Below are positions 23,183-35,653 of a stretch of DNA of 64,000 bases, piece by piece. The stretch is taken from contig NW_026515533.1 in assembly GCF_014898815.1 (NCBI RefSeq), forward strand, positions 186,001 to 250,000, read 5' to 3'. Under the pieces are notes generated by a model, which saw nothing but the letters and a program-made list of their open reading frames with translations, was not told where the DNA came from and made no database searches. This DNA comes from Panonychus citri. Its lineage: Eukaryota; Arthropoda; Arachnida; Trombidiformes; Tetranychidae. The position numbers were made by a program, and so were the translations under genes. The stretch's first letter is position 1. The number at the start of each line of letters is the position of its first letter.

Positions 23183-24402
23183 TTAACTGTTCAACGGCCG
23201 GAATTTGAATCTATTTCGTGGACTCCATGATGTACAACCTTCCTTGAACCACCAACCAACAAAATCTTTATATTGACGGTTACATGATACATTTGATTGT
23301 CTTAATTGTAGATCTTTGGTTGATGATGAAAATGAAAATCCACTTTGGGTTGATTGTTTCAATCTGGAGCATATTTGGCAAAGAACTATCCGATAATCGT
23401 TATTGTCGATCGTATACCGAGATTTCCACTCAAAATAGGAATTGTATCTTTTCTCATCGTTAGATAGACTTCGTAATAACATTGCCAAGTATCGAGGTGA
23501 TTTAAATGAAAGCGCATCGATGTACGAATGATTTGGTAAAACTGATGAATAATTGGCTCCACCAAGAACAATGGGAATGATTGTGTAATTAAGAAGATTG
23601 ATTATCTTCTCGGTATAATAATCGGTACAGATTGAATTCTCGAAAGACAAGTAGTATCGATATTTTTCTCAAAATATTCGTAACAATATGATCCCTCGGA
23701 ACGTGGACATTTGTATGGACCACATTCACCATAAATGTCAACATCAATGTAACGAGCTAACTCTTTGACATATTCATCTCTTCCTGATTCGGCCCTACAA
23801 CGTGAAACCATCCAGACTACATTACGACTTTTCTGAGAAAAGGTAACATTAGTTTTGTCTGATTCAAAAGATTCATTCTTTGGTAAAATAAATCCATATG
23901 GTGTTGGAAAGTCTGAATCAGCTCGATAACTGGACCAACAATCAACGTAATTAGAGAAAGCGGTTAATTCAGATAGTCTATGTGTGTTAGCTGGAGACTC
24001 TAGATGATGCAAGATCCACGTTTGACCTTCAAATTTATACTTAGGCAAATCTGAGAGATTAGTATGTCGCCAATAGAAAATAACAACTTTCGCCTGTGCA
24101 AAGAGACTTCGATTTCGGGTAAGAATACACTCACAGTCTAAAGGCACGTCCGTTGTTCCTTGCCATGAATCGTATGGATAAGTCCATAGGATGATAATCG
24201 GTGGTGAAAGAGGATAAATGGTTGTTGAAAATGCAAGTGAGACTCGGATTGATCGAGCAAATGATCGATTGATGAAGAAATAGGTAAAATAAAGGCAGAA
24301 GATGAGACCGATAATAACCAGAGTCCATTTCTTACGTCTTTGTGATGAGTGAATTTCGGTTAACTGGTTAATCTGATTATATAGTAACTGGACTTCGTCC
24401 AT
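23183..24402 (-). pseudogene. GT10 fucosyltransferase-like FT2, one frameshift
   Basis: The N-terminal part starts MDEVQLLYNQINQL at 24402 with RRKK, a membrane segment and FEGQTWILHHLESP. The C-terminal part carries SFENSICTDYYTEK, PIVLGGANYS and the Cys-rich end, finishing RPLNS. The two parts are in different frames: near 23663 the plus strand has GATATTTTTCTC where FT1, FT3 and FT4 have GATACTTTTTCTC, one base shorter, just before the donor-binding motif. Otherwise the copy is full length (about 405 codons). Either a recent pseudogene or a sequence error; if the base is restored, all motifs are present. Confidence 0.85.
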
Positions 24403-24870
24403 TTGTAAGTTCGTAAAGCTTCGATTGGAAAACGACCAAAGGAGAGAGAGAATAAAAAGATGACTGTGGATCCAAAAATGAAGAAATTAGTTAGTAACCT
24501 GTTGGATTGGGTGGACTCGAAAATAGATCAAACTCTTTGTGATTAGAAGGTGAATGTGAATTAGATTCGAACAATTTAACTTACGAGAAGGAAAACGAAA
24601 GAGAGACAATTTTGGTTTAATATTAAACTAAAGATCTTTAATTACAACTTTTACTTTTTTCTTTTTCCTCTTCCGTTTTCGTCTACACTTCAATTTACAC
24701 ACCGGTCTCATTATTTGTTGTTGATTGTACATACACGATACTCATAATTACAGTAAACAATTACTGCATCGATGTCAATCAATGTATGTATTTAGCTAAT
24801 TGTTGTTCATCAATTTTGACACACTATTTGATTATTGTTTGGTTATTTTGATTATTTGATCAACTATCGG
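24403..24870. other. FT2 upstream region
   Basis: Contains the leader CT tract, the conserved block around 24615-24645 (listed separately) and TTACACACCGGTCTCATT near 24695, all shared with FT3 and FT4 upstream DNA. No gene. Confidence 0.6.
24615..24648 (-). promoter_or_regulatory. Conserved FT upstream block with AAAGATCTTT palindrome
   Basis: The sequence around ACTAAAGATCTTTAATTA is retained about 230-280 bp upstream of the FT2 (24615-24648), FT4 (29970-30002) and truncated FT6 (39062-39078) starts, and in altered form upstream of FT3 (27845-27870). TAAAGATCTTTA is a perfect palindrome. It may be a promoter element or simply unchanged duplicated sequence. Confidence 0.35.
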
Positions 24871-25220
24871 GTGAGCGAAATGAATGAGTATCTCAAGAAT
24901 GGTAGGTTCTAGAATAAAGTTCAAAGCGTCATTGAAAGCCATCGATCAAATATTAATGAGTAATTTTTCAAAACTTTCGAAGGTCAAATGCACCTGTTTT
25001 ATTTAAAGGCCAAAATCGCGATTTTCTTTATGAGAAATTTATAATGAAGTTATGAGCCGTCGACCGTTCGCTTTTAGGCCACTCGATTTCTCGAGAACGG
25101 TACGTCCTAAGAAAAAGCCGAACATTTTGGACTCAGCGTAAACCTACTTTCTCAAAATGTACAGAAACGTAGGTCTAAAATTAAGGTTCGTGAGTTACTC
25201 ACTCATCTTGGTCACCTGAT
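24871..25220. mobile_element. MITE-like element with imperfect terminal inverted repeats
   Basis: The left end GGGTGAGCGAAATGAATGAG, continuing TATCTCAAGAA, pairs imperfectly with the reverse complement of the right end, AGGTGACCAAGATGAGTGAG then TAACTCACGAA. Both arms continue with a further related block (GTAGGTTCTAGA versus TTAGACCTA). The interior has no ORF and a base composition less AT-rich than its surroundings. It lies between FT2 and FT3. No clear target duplication was identified. Confidence 0.5.
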
Positions 25221-25550
25221 ATTATTTCTTATCAATGGTTATAATTATAAATGTTTAATATCCAAGTAGATTATAAATTAACTTGTTGGGAAAGTTTAAT
25301 AATTTTGTTTTTAACTGTTGTTAACAATTATTGCGATTTTATATCAAGATTTAAGAAACTATTAATAATCGTACAGAAATGCTAAAAGTATTATTCATTA
25401 TTTGTTGTTGATTGTACATAACGATACCATAATTACAACAAAACAATTACTGTGCATCGATATTAATCCAATGTAATAAGGTAAGTTAGTTGAATTCATC
25501 CATTTTGATTATCTTTGTTTTGTTCACGATTATTTGATTAATCAGATTAT

Positions 25551-25885
25551 GTTAAATTAACAGATTTGTTTTGAATAATTAGAACGGCGAATCGTTGACA
25601 AGATCAGATTGCAGATAAGACCAGATCATGGAATTTGTTTGACATCAAGTTCGAAACTGATTGTAGGCCAAAATTATTCGATAAATTTTGCGAAATATTT
25701 TATTTTTTTAAAGTTGAAAAAATGATTTTTGTTCTCAAAGCGAAATTGGACTGATTTCTTGGCTCACCGAAAGGTCGTCGAACTGATGTCAAACAAATTC
25801 TGGTTATTCCTCAAGTCCATTCGCAATCTGATCTGTCAACGATACGTCGTTCTTCGTTATTCTGAAACAAATCTGTTAATTTAAC
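25551..25885. mobile_element. Foldback element with long inverted arms
   Basis: The left end GTTAAATTAACAGATTTGTT is repeated inverted at the right end (25866-25885). The arms continue to match inward through CGTTGACA-GATCAGATTGC, GAATTTGTTTGACATCA-GTTCGA and CCAATTTCGCTTTGAGAAC, leaving a short A/T-rich middle near 25690-25720. Total about 335 bp with no coding capacity, typical of a foldback MITE. A related single arm is at 11230-11520, so the family is dispersed. Confidence 0.7.
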
Positions 25886-26348
25886 GTGTTAACTTCTTTA
25901 TTAATAGCTAGAATTATAGATTTTTAATTGTTCAAATAGATTGCGTTAAGATTTTGGTTTAACTAAATCTTTTGTTGATAATCATATCCATTTTATTCAA
26001 AGATATCAATGACTTCCTGATTTAGTTTCTAGCAGAAAAGTTAATTGTTGTTCATCAATTTTGACACATTATTGATTATTGTTTTTCTCTGTGATTATTT
26101 GATTAACTACATTTCTTTTCAATGATTATAATTATAAATGTTTAATTGTCCAAATATTATAATAGATTAGGTTAATGAACTTGTTGGAAAAGTTGAACTG
26201 AATCATTTTGTTTCCATTATATTAATAAATATTATTATTGTTGTTAATCCGATCGCATTGATTGCTGAGTAGATTAAAAAATTATAATTATAACTTGTAA
26301 ATAGTGAAACTAGATCTTGATTGATTAGTGGGCTTTCACAATTCAAGT
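25886..26348. other. FT3 downstream flank
   Basis: AT-rich non-coding sequence. About 26040-26348 is closely duplicated at 21620-21905. Confidence 0.6.
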
Positions 26349-27592
26349 TCAAATTGAACTGCTCAATGACCAGAGCTTGAATTGATTTATCGGAGTCCAT
26401 GATTTACACGAGGTTTCATTATACCACCAATTAGCCAAATCTTTATCTGGATGGTTACATAATACATTTGATTGTTTTAATTGTAGATCTTTGGTTGATG
26501 GTGAGGATGCAAATCGACTTTGGGTTGATTGTTTCAATCTGGAACATATTTGGCAAGAAAGTGTTCGATAATCTGTTAGACTGTGAATCGAGATTTCACC
26601 AAAATAGGAATTGTATCTTTCTCGTCGTTAGATAGACTTCGTAATAACATTGCCAAGTATCGAGGTGATTTAAATGAAAGAGCATCAATATACGAATGAT
26701 TTGGTAAAACTGATGAATAATTGGCTCCACCAAGAACAATAGGAATGATTGTGTAATTAAGAAGGTTGATTATCTTCTCGGTATAATAATCGGTACAGAT
26801 TGAATTCTCGAAGGACAAGTAGTATCGATACTTTTTCTCAAAATATTCGTAACAATGTGATCCCTCAGAACGTGGACATTTGTATGGACCACATTCACCA
26901 TAAATGTCAACATCGATGTAACGAGCTAACTCTTTGACATATTCATCTCTTCCCGAAGGAGCATGACAATGTGAAACCATCCAGGCCACGTTACGACTTT
27001 TATTTACAAAGAAAGCATTAGGAGCATTAACTTGGTTCGATTTTTCAGATTTATGAGATTCATTATTTGGTAAAATAAATCCATATGGTGTTGGAAAGTC
27101 TGAATCAGCTCGATAACTGGACCAACAATCAACGTAATTAGAGAAAGCGGTTAATTCAGATCGTCTATGTGTGTGTATTGGAGATTCCATATGATGCCAG
27201 ATCCACGTTTGACCTTCAAATTTATATTTAGGCAAATCTGAGAGATCAGTATTTCTCCAATAGAAAAGCACAACTTTCGCTTGAGGTAAGAGACTTCGAT
27301 TTCGAGTGACAATACAATCACAGTCTAAAGGTAAATTGGTTGATTCGTTCCATGAACCACAGTTAAAGGTAACGGTCCATATTAAGATAATCGGTGATGA
27401 AAAAGGATTAATGGTTGTTGGTGAGACTCTGATTGAACGAGAAGATAGATTGATAACAAAATAGGTAAAACTGAGGCAAAAGAGTAGACCGATAATAACC
27501 AGAGTCCATTTTTTTCGTCTTTGTGATGTATTAGGTGAATTTCGGTTTAGCTGATTAGTTCGTTTATTGTGTAATAATTGAACCTCATCCAT
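26349..27592 (-). pseudogene. GT10 fucosyltransferase-like FT3, C-terminal frame broken
   Basis: Starts MDEVQLLHNKRTNQLNRN at 27592, with RRKK, a membrane segment, FEGQTWIWHHMESP, SYRADSDFPTPYG and an intact SFENSICTDYYTEK/PIVLGGANYS region. The frame is damaged between 26570 and 26625. Relative to FT1/FT2 there is a missing T in GTATCTTT-CTC, two missing bases in GATTTC-AC-CAAAATAGG, and a 4-base loss near 26573-26580 that creates a stop after KSRFTV. The remaining C-terminal codons (CSRLKQSTQSRF to the end) lie in another frame. Clustered indels favour genuine decay over isolated sequence error. The truncated ORF would lack the last ~75 residues. Confidence 0.85.
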
Positions 27593-28500
27593 TTGCGAGA
27601 TAGTAAAGCTTTCGATCGGAAAAAGTAATTGCCAGGGGAGAGAAAGAGAATAGATTTTGACTTGGAGATGATGAAAAAAAGATGATCTTTGATCCAAAGA
27701 ATGAAAAATTAGTTGATAATCTGGTGGTGGTTATATTATGTGGACATGAGAAAAACAGATCAGTTGCAATTATCACGATTGTTTAGAGAGGGAATATGAA
27801 TAAGACTTGGATAATTAGAGATAGAAAAATAGATAATTCTTTAGGTTTAATTAAACTAAAGATCTTCCATTACAGCTTTCTCTCTCTCTCTCTTTCTTTC
27901 CTCTTCCTTTTTCGTTGTCATCACAATTTACACACCGGTCTCATGATTGGCGAGATTCCTAATTACAGTAAACAGCCACTGGTGCATCGATTGAAATCTA
28001 AAAAAGGTATTCGGCTAATTATTGTTCTCGTCGTTAATCGTATTCATATCATTGTTTATTAGTAGAAATCAATTTCTTCCTGAATCAGACATTGCAAAGT
28101 TTCCGATTTTATTTATTGTAAAAAAGATCGAAATGATTGAAAAACAACCTTTTTTTTCAATGGGTCATTTCATTAACTAAATTTACCGATCGATCTGAGA
28201 GCTGATTCACAAGAACAAGAAATTTCATGACAATAATACTGTTTAATAACAAAAATTTTTACAACTTCAGAATACATGATAAGCGAATTCAAGATCCATT
28301 TGGAAATGGAAGCGATTAGATTTTGATTTGAAACCACTTTTACATGTAATTGTCATCTTAATGAGAAAGTTACTGGCTTGTGAGAAAATCTGTAACAATT
28401 ATACTGTTGAAATAGTGGAACTAGATCTTGATTGTTTAGTGAAAATCTTTGCTTAATGTTTTGCCAGTTCAAGTCGAAATTGAACTGTTCAGTTACTTGA
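27593..28500. other. FT3 upstream / FT4 downstream region
   Basis: FT3 leader with CT tract, the conserved upstream block at 27845-27870 and TTACACACCGGTCTCATG near 27930. 28060-28400 is unmatched AT-rich sequence. No gene. Confidence 0.55.
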
Positions 28501-29720
28501 CTATGACCAGAATTTGAATCGATTCCATGGACTCCATGACTTACACCATCCTTCATTGTACCACCAATTATCCAAGTCTTTATGTCGACGATTACATAAT
28601 ACATTTGATGATAAAAATTCATTTTGAGTTAACTGTTTCAATTTGGGACATATTTGGCAAGAAAGTGTTCGGTAATCGTTATTGTTGACTGTGAATCGAG
28701 ATTTCCACTCAAAATATGAATTATATCTTCTCTCATCTGCAGATAAACTCAGTAATAACATCGCCAAGTCTCGAGGTGATTTAAATGAAAGCGCATCAAT
28801 ATACGAATGATTTGGTAAAACGTATGAATAATTACCTCCACCAAGAACAATCGGAATGATTGTGTAATTAAGAAGATTGAGTAGTTTCTCTGTAAAATAA
28901 TCGTTACAAATTGAATTCTCGAAAGACAAGTAGTATCGATACTTTTTCTCAAAATATTCGTAACAATGTGATCCCTCGGAACGTGGACATTTGAATGGAC
29001 CACATTCACCATAAATGTCAACATCAATGTAACGAGCTAACTCTTCAACATATTCATGCCTTCCCGAAGGAGCATGACAATGTGAAACCATCCAGACCAC
29101 ATTACGACTTTTCTTTGAAAAGGAACACTAACTTCATCTGATTGATGAGATTCATTTTTTGGTGAAAAAAAACCATATGGAGTTGGAAAATCAGAATTAG
29201 CTCGATAACTGGACCAACAATCAACGTAATCAGAGAAAACAGGTAATTCAGAGCGTCTACGTGTGTGTATCGGTGATTCCATAGTATGCCAGATCCACGT
29301 TTGACCTTCAAATTTATATTCAGGCAAATCTGAGAGATTAGTATTACGCCAATAGAAAATAACAACTTTCGCTTGAGGTAAGAGACTTCGATTTCGAGTG
29401 ACAATACAATCACAGTCTAAAGGCACATCCGTTGTTCCTATCCATGAATCGAAAGGAGGAGTCCATAGGATGATAATCGGTGGAGAAGGAGGATAAACGA
29501 GCGGAGGAAATGCAGTTGGAATTGACACTCGGACTAATGGATGAGCTGATCCATGCGATTTATTTCCTGGATTGACGAGAAAATAGCCCAAATAGAGGCA
29601 AAAAAGGAGACCAACAATGAACAAAATCCACTTTTTACGTCTTTGTAATGAGAATGAATGACAAGAATTTCGAGTCAACTTGTTAATTCGTTTATTGTGT
29701 AATAATTGAACTTCATCCAT
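28501..29720 (-). pseudogene. GT10 fucosyltransferase-like FT4, one frameshift
   Basis: Starts MDEVQLLHNKRINKLTRN at 29720, with a basic cluster before the membrane segment, FEGQTWIWHTMESP and SYRANSDFPTPYG. Near 29117-29123 the plus strand has GAAAAGGAAC where FT1 has GAAAAGGGAAT, one G fewer, breaking the frame after VSVPF. The rest continues in another frame through WMVSHCHAPSG, SFENSICNDYFTEK and PIVLGGGNYS to RFKFWS. The Ser-rich loop before the last Cys motif is shortened in frame (QNEFLSSNVLCN). The donor-binding motif is more diverged than in the other copies (YFTEK). Pseudogene or single-base error. Confidence 0.85.
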
Positions 29721-29757
29721 TTGCGACCTACTAAATATTTCGTTTGTAAAAAGAAAT

Positions 29758-29761
<4 letters not shown>

Positions 29762-29810
<49 letters not shown>
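29762..29810. repeat. (GA)n microsatellite in FT4 leader
   Basis: About 24 GA repeats (CT on the coding strand) starting 41 bp upstream of the FT4 start codon, an expanded version of the CT tract found in front of all FT copies. Confidence 0.95.
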
Positions 29811-29813
<3 letters not shown>

Positions 29814-32190
29814 GACTTGGAGTTGATGAGAAAAAATGAATAAATTGATAGCTGTTAGATTAAGTGGACTCGAACAAGAGCAAAACTCGTTGCGATTAGA
29901 AGGTAAATATGAGATGAGATTCAGATAATTCATTCAAAGAAAAGGGAAAATGAAAAGAGACAATTCGTTTGGTTTAATTAAACTAAAGATCTTTAATTAA
30001 AACTTTCTCTTTCTTTTTCTCTTTCCTCTTCCTTTTCTGTTGTCATCACAATTTACACACCGGTCTCATTATTTGGTTGTTGACTGTACATAAACGATAC
30101 TCCAAATTACAGTAAACAATTACTGGTGCATCGATGTTAATCCAATGTAATGTATTTAGCTAATTGTTGTTCTCATTGATAATCATATTCATTTTGTTAA
30201 AAGATATCAATGACTTCCTTATTTAGTTTCTATCAGATAAGTTAATTGTTGTTCATCCATTTTGATTATCTTTGTTTTTGTTTTTGTCTTTGATTATTTG
30301 ATTAACTACATTTCTTATTAATGGTTAGAATTATAGATTTTTAATTGTTCAAATAGATTAAGTTAGGATTTTAGTTTAACTTAATCATTTGTTTCCATTT
30401 AATTGTTGTTAATCCGATCGTATTGATTTGTCAGCTGATTAACAGTAACTAATCAATGGATTTAAAAATTATCAATAGTCTTAATCAGTTTCGATATTGA
30501 TTGTTGACAAAGAAAATATTCAATTACTTACAAATATAAACAATCAGTTGATCAACTAATTAACTTAATTGATTCAATTTGTTGGCTACGAATTAATTTC
30601 TATCCTTTAATTGTCATGTTTCCTCATCACAATCAACTAATTTGTATCAACCATGTATCATTATTATTATTGTTGCTTTTATTATCATTACATTGTAACA
30701 ATTAAATCAATCATGACCAATTAATGTAATTAAAGTTAACACATGATTGATAAATAATAATTGTAATCATTATATTGCCTTTGAATTTAAACAGTTAACA
30801 ATTAACTAGTCAATTCTTGATTCACCAATGTCAATGTCTTATCCCAACGATTCAAGGTTAGATTACAATTAATCAGTCATTAATTAATAAAATCAACACA
30901 GAGAGAGAGAGATTATCTAACAATTAAAATACTCACAGTTAAGATAATTGTAATTACTACAGATGGGTAATCCTTTTAATTACCTTGATTATCATCAAGT
31001 TGATTAACTAAATTAAAGATTTGAGAAAACAAACTTTTTTTTTCAACAAATTAGTCTTAATTGTAATTAAGTATAATAAACATTAACTAATTAATTACAT
31101 TAATCATTTCTTTTTTTCGTTAATTGTTTAATCAAACGGAGGAAGAGGGAAAAAATTAAATGAGTAAACACATTGAAGACCTTTAGAGGTTAATAAAAAA
31201 ACCAATTACAATCATAATTAAGTGGTAACAATTAATATCGTAATAATTTACTAGTCAAATATGTATACACACAAACATATGTATATACAGTTTTAGTAGT
31301 GTAATTAACTAAATTGTCTAATCAATTTTGATCATTGTTATAACTATTATAATAACTAAATTAGATGTTCGATTGTAACTCTGATCAGCTTTGTTGTTAA
31401 TTGTTACAATTGATTCCTCGTGTATTCTGAATGTTGACAATCAATTTGTATCTTTTGATTTCATATCTTCCTTTGGCTTTGTTTTTGTATAGTAAATGAA
31501 GTGGGAAAATTTTCAATGATAAATTATCATGAAAATGAATGAAAACAATCAGTTAATTGTAGTTATCTCTGTGTCATTGGAATTGATTTAGTTCGATGTA
31601 TCTTTATGATCACTACCATCGATATATATATAATAGATTAATATGTGTGTTTGGAAAGTTCCGTTAGAATTATTTTCCCCTCCGGTGAGTTGATGTTGTG
31701 TCACTAAATTGTGGCTGTTGATGTTTATCCTCTTAATTGTGGTTCATTCTAGTATCCAAGATGATGAAAGTGGAAGTGACGATGAGAATGGTGACAATAA
31801 TGATGACAATAATCGAGGAATATTATATATATATATATTATTGAGAGGATCGGGAGGAAGAGCATTTTCTAAATGGACTCAGGTCTCGTTTTTTACCAAT
31901 CAAAGTTCAGTAATCCCGCCTGGCGGATGTTGATTATTTACAAATGCATTTAAGAGACGAAGGATGAGAGAGAAGGAGGTGGAAGAGGAAGTGGAAGAAA
32001 AATAAATGTCAGAAATGGATATAAATAAATGGATAGATAATGAATGAGGTTGGTGAACGTAAATGAAAATTAAATTGATAATAACAAGATAAAGATATTA
32101 ATCAGGATGATTGAACTATGTTCATTAGGTTTGTCTATTTCATGTGTAGATTTGGTGTTGGATGATGTTGATGATAATGATGATGATGAT
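29811..32190. other. Intergenic between FT4 and RNF144-type gene
   Basis: Up to about 30330 this is FT4 upstream DNA shared with FT2/FT3, including the upstream block at 29970-30002. Beyond that lies AT-rich sequence and the 3' region of the RNF144-type gene. A short plus-strand frame (ATG 31721) has a hydrophobic start and an acidic repeat but no other support. Confidence 0.5.
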
Positions 32191-33299
32191 TTACAGATTA
32201 ACAACACCGAATCCATCTTCCTCTTCATTGGGATCACCATCGTCTAAGTACTTGCAGGATGAACCACAACAACAGTTACAACAAAGGATACATGGTGATG
32301 CGATTAGGAATAAGGGTGAGGCCAAAAGTAATAGTAAACCAAATCCAGCGAAAATAGCGATAACTTGAGTTCGATGCCAAATTACCGAAGGTCGGGAATG
32401 ACCTAGCTTATTTTTACAAGGTCCTTTATCATAATGACGAAGTAAAAAATCATCCTGTAGATAAATGATAGAGAAAAATGAAAACAAAGATATTAATAAA
32501 CTACGTCAGTAAGTTATTACTATTATGATAATAATTATCGTTATAAATTAACAAGGTTATGGATGATGAATAAAAAAAAACATCAACTACTCATTATTCA
32601 GTTGATTATCATGATCACCCTTTTCAAATGAATACTAATTCACTCTTTGGAAACTGTTAATAAAAGGAAAACTAATTCTCGGTTGATAGTTATGATTAAA
32701 CTAATTGTCACACAGTTGAAGGAATAGCAAAAAGAAAATAATTTCAATCATGTAGATATAACTTTCTATTAATAGATTCGTCACCATTAGTAACGGATTT
32801 CCGGAGATTCATCATGATTGACCATTGATATTATCTATTGATGTCTTTTTTTGTGATATAATCATAATGTTTAAGGTTAATTGATTACAATTATAACTGT
32901 GATCATAATTGGAATTAATTAGTTTTTAAGTAAAAAAAAGGAGCTTAAATTTTTTAATGCAACTTAATTGTTATATCGGTGATGATTTTCTGATACAATT
33001 CATCTGATTGTTTCAAAATTTTGAATTTTCATCATCTTAATCAATCAAATTTTATCTTTTTCTTTATATCGATAATATAACCTACGATATCTATCATATG
33101 AATGAAATTTTCTCTCATTTGATTTTATGTAATAATAAGATTGGCCTGAAGACTCAATGGGATATCCACTTGAAGAGAAGGAAAAAAAAAGATTATTGAT
33201 TGGAATCGACTGATAATGATGATGGAAGAGGAGAATAGACAGTTAGGTGGAAAAACAATTGTTTCGTGAGAAGAAAAAAATACTCAGTACATGATGAAA

Positions 33300-33348
<49 letters not shown>

Positions 33349-35493
33349 AGGGTAAATTATCAATTTTCTAAATATAAAACAATGACTTTTTTATGGTTAA
33401 TGGAGTTTTTTTTACTTCCTTTTTAATATTCAAAATTAGCTTTTGATCAACGAATCTAATTGCTGTTGATTAAAAGAGGCGAGAAAAGAAAATGTTGAAA
33501 AAATATCCAGATTGAAGATTGAGGTGATAATCTTATCATACTAATGATGATGATGAATGATGTAACATCATCAACAACGTTAATCATCAATGAGTCCAGT
33601 AGTTAAAATAGTTAATGGGTTAATCTGATGTTTCAATGTTGTGATGATGATGTTTTTCACAAGTAGAAAAACAATAGAGTTATTTGTTTCCACTTGGAGA
33701 TGATTATCGATTTGATGTGAAAATTAATCATTTTAGTAACGCACATAGACATTCACATATGATTGGGATAATTTAGTTGATTGTTTTGTGAGAGAGGGAA
33801 GCAAAAAGTGACAAAAATAAAACACTAACCTCGAGTGATTGAAGGCAAAACCAGCAGAAAACGTGTTTACATTTACGGCACATCATTTGAGCGCATCCAT
33901 CGTCTCTCTCAATCCAAACGGAGCATCGAGGGCAGCGTTTAATGTTATTGAGACGGTTTGGTGAGCCACTTTGATTGTTCAATAAAAGGGCAAGGTCATC
34001 ATCTTCTCCTGAAGGCCAACATGAGGTTCCAGGGTGAAAGGGTTTTCGGCATAGGTTACAATAGGTTTCATTGCACTTTTGACAATAAAATGAGGCCTTG
34101 TCCAGTTCCGGTGAAACGTTTAGCGACATCTTTGTGGACTGAGTTGACTTTGATGAGGTAAATGATGATGATGAGGGCAGAGAAACAGTTTGACATTTTG
34201 TTATGGTGCAAATGTTAACACAGTTTGGCTTTGGACACCAGGTTCGATTGGGATCTTCATCTACTTCCTGGTATAATTTGTACTTTTTGTACAGATTAAA
34301 TGTCTCCTCTGGTACCAATAATTGTATCTCTTGGGGAGTGAAACGATTTGGAGACATTGTTTTTATGAGAGATGTCATTAAACGATGATGATGATTAGGA
34401 CCAGATGATGAGGAAATGTTATTATTACTAGCAGATGATGATAATGTTGAGGATGGATGTTGTTTCAATAATTTGATTATCTCTGGACAATTTGAATCAG
34501 GGCAAGTTAAATTACAAACATTATTGTTTTCCTTTATATTTATTGTCAGGTAAGTTTGTAGGCAATTGATACAGAAACGACATCCACAGGACCAAATTGT
34601 GTGCATCAATTGAGGTGATATCTCATTAAGACAGAGAGAGCATCGTTCAATTGAATCTAATTCACGATTTCTCAGGGTACCAATTGATGATTCATGACGA
34701 TAATGATAACCAGATCGACGAGTTGAGGGAAGGTGAGATATTGAAGCTGATGAAGATGAAGTTAATTTACCACTTTTAGGAAAGAGACATTTACTTGATG
34801 ATGAAATTGAATTATGATGAGAAGTGTTGACATTTGAATGATTCCTATGGTGATGGAGATGATTGTGAGGATGAGGATGATGATGGTGATTATGAGGGTG
34901 ATTTAAGGATGAATGGTCATCGTTAATGTCAGGATTTAATGGTTCTTTTTCACCATTGTCCAGGTAAGACCATTTTGAGAAATCGTCAATATCACCGAAA
35001 CTGTAGGAAAGTTTCATTCGAAGGGTTGATTTTAAAGTTGATTCGGTTTCGGTGAGACGAGAGATAAATGGTTGGGTCACAGAACAAATTTTACTCGTTG
35101 GTTTAGCTGTACCTGGAATACTTTGACAGTCTAACCGTGAACCAGCTGATCGACTATTAGATCGAGATCCATCGAGTCCATTTCCATTTGAAGAAATTGT
35201 ACCAACAGAATTTGATCCGTGATGTTGATTACTTTGATTATCTGAGGCTTCAGGGAAAATGGATGAAGATGATTTCTTTAAGAAAGGAACAGCTCGTTTC
35301 TTGAATAACCATTTGAAGGTGAAAAAATCAATTGCAGTTGAAGGTGTTGATGGTGATGATTGTTTCTTGGGGACACTAATTGATCCCAATTCAGTTGTGG
35401 TGGTTGTTGATTTACCTTTAGTACCAACGGTTAACGAGGGCATTGTTGTTGTTGATTGTTGAGACTGGAATATATTTGTATTGGTGTCAAAAG

Positions 35494-35531
<38 letters not shown>

Positions 35532-35653
35532 GATGATTGTTGTGATTGTTGTATTGAAGGTGAAGTTGATAGTTCAATTGGAAGAGTTAGTAAATTGTCA
35601 AGCAGTTTACTAGTTACACTAGAACAATTAATGTTCTCACTTTGATCACTCAT
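32191..35653 (-). CDS. RNF144: RNF144-type RBR E3 ubiquitin ligase, membrane-anchored
   Basis: Two exons, 35653-33830 and 32454-32191, joined CTCGAG|GTTAGT ... TCTACAG|GATGAT, encode 695 residues. RING1 starts at about residue 338 (CSLCLNEIS...CGCRFCINCLQ); an IBR follows at about 455-545 (WCPKPNC, FYCQKCNETYCNLC, HPGTSCW); RING2 is at about 573-603 (CPRCSVWIERDDGC, CRKCKHVFCWFC). The Cys of DGCAQMMC (about 587) is the expected ubiquitin-accepting residue. Exon 2 gives DDFLLRHYDKGPCKNKLGHS and a C-terminal membrane helix (VIAIFAGFGLLLLLASPLF), typical of RNF144A/B. The ~335-residue N-terminal extension is low complexity, with a poly-Gln run (35492-35530) and His-rich repeats, and is absent from the ~300-residue vertebrate proteins. 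The family attaches ubiquitin to client proteins at membranes. Confidence 0.93.
32455..33829 (-). other. Intron of RNF144-type gene
   Basis: 1,375-bp intron with a (GA)n run at 33304-33346. No internal gene seen. Confidence 0.85.
33304..33346. repeat. (GA)n microsatellite
   Basis: About 21 GA units inside the RNF144-type intron. Confidence 0.95.

Noticed and set aside
31721..31933. Small plus-strand frame with a hydrophobic start and acidic repeat
   Set aside because: Signal-peptide-like beginning (MFILLIVVHSS) but the rest reads through an AT microsatellite and has no recognisable motif, processing site or splice evidence.
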